A DNA stretch of 64,000 nucleotides from Aplectana chamaeleonis. Its lineage: Eukaryota > Nematoda > Chromadorea > Rhabditida > Cosmocercidae. This document shows positions 63,712 through 64,000 of the stretch, one piece after another. The first letter of the stretch is position 1. The number at the start of each line of letters is the position of its first letter. The stretch covers positions 62,001 to 126,000 of the forward strand of contig JAPDOI010001703.1 in NCBI GenBank assembly GCA_029168955.1, in the 5' to 3' direction. The position numbers and the translations under genes are program-made. The notes under the pieces are model-generated. The model was not told the origin of the DNA, made no database searches, and saw only the letters and a list, made by a program, of their open reading frames with translations.

Positions 63712-64000
63712 CTGGAAGCCAGTCCAATAATCTATACCCTCGGAGCCATTAGCTCACTAATGAACTAGTTACGCACTGAATAACTGACCAATTTCATATC
63801 TTGAACGCGTTTTCGAGTCATGGGAGGACTCTTTTTCTACAAAAAAGTGTTGAGAAGTTCATGGAAAGAATGTTGTTGAACCAGAAAAAGGGAATCTACT
63901 TGTAACGTCCCTCCTACAATCATTTAAAAAAACTCCTCAGGTGATGGCCCTATATTCAACCCTATTGCTACGAAAACGACAGCCCCATCTCACTGGACTG
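63712..64000. other. BUD13 upstream intron, right window edge
   Basis: No further BUD13 exon is recognisable before the window ends, so the next upstream exon lies outside it. Confidence 0.5.

Overview
The window is eukaryotic and most likely comes from a clade V parasitic nematode of the hookworm type. The evidence is short introns with TTTTCAG-like acceptors, a gut-type cathepsin B gene, a mariner transposon and a very dense load of palindromic transposons. The species is an inference. There is no bacterial-type gene organisation, rRNA or CRISPR array, and I could not support a tRNA gene.

Four host genes can be rebuilt exon by exon. A PIH1-domain gene (R2TP chaperone subunit, PIH1D1-like) lies on the + strand at 7,076-8,145 with its first exon unplaced. 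A mitochondrial FAD-linked D-lactate dehydrogenase gene (LDHD-like) lies on the + strand at 18,440-36,988. Its last intron is 11.3 kb and holds most of the retrotransposon DNA. A cathepsin B-like cysteine protease lies on the - strand at 57,386-46,453. It has 12 coding exons that join in phase to 348 codons. The C-terminal half of the splicing factor BUD13 lies on the - strand from 63,711 to 60,498 and runs off the right edge. The genes have unrelated housekeeping or digestive roles and I see no operon. The two + genes and the two - genes converge on the 37-46 kb region.

Everything else is mobile DNA, often nested. A decayed non-LTR retrotransposon of CR1/jockey type (29.2-33.7 kb, -) carries two MITEs in its reading frames; removing each one restores the frame, and the flanks define a TTAA target site. 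The same TTAA/AGGCA-ended family recurs at least eight times and accounts for the large size of introns in cathepsin B and BUD13. Other elements are a dead mariner (43.0-44.3 kb), a hAT-like element with 8-bp target duplications (52.6-56.5 kb), a piggyBac-like MITE (51.1-51.7 kb), long inverted repeats of up to 0.8 kb per arm (15.4-17.2 and 23.8-25.4 kb), a six-copy ~140-bp hairpin family, and palindromic elements packed with degenerate short-period repeats.

Layout: 1-7.0 kb, repeats without a recognised gene; 7.1-8.1 kb, PIH1 gene; 8.1-18.4 kb, repeats and GC-rich palindromes; 18.4-37.0 kb, LDHD with transposon-filled introns; 37-46.4 kb, MITEs, mariner and a 1.1-kb palindromic element; 46.4-57.4 kb, cathepsin B; 57.4-60.5 kb, MITE and retrotransposon fragments; 60.5-64 kb, BUD13. 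A few exon joins are out of phase in LDHD, PIH1D1 and BUD13, which could mean sequence errors or unusual splice sites; I have left them as found.
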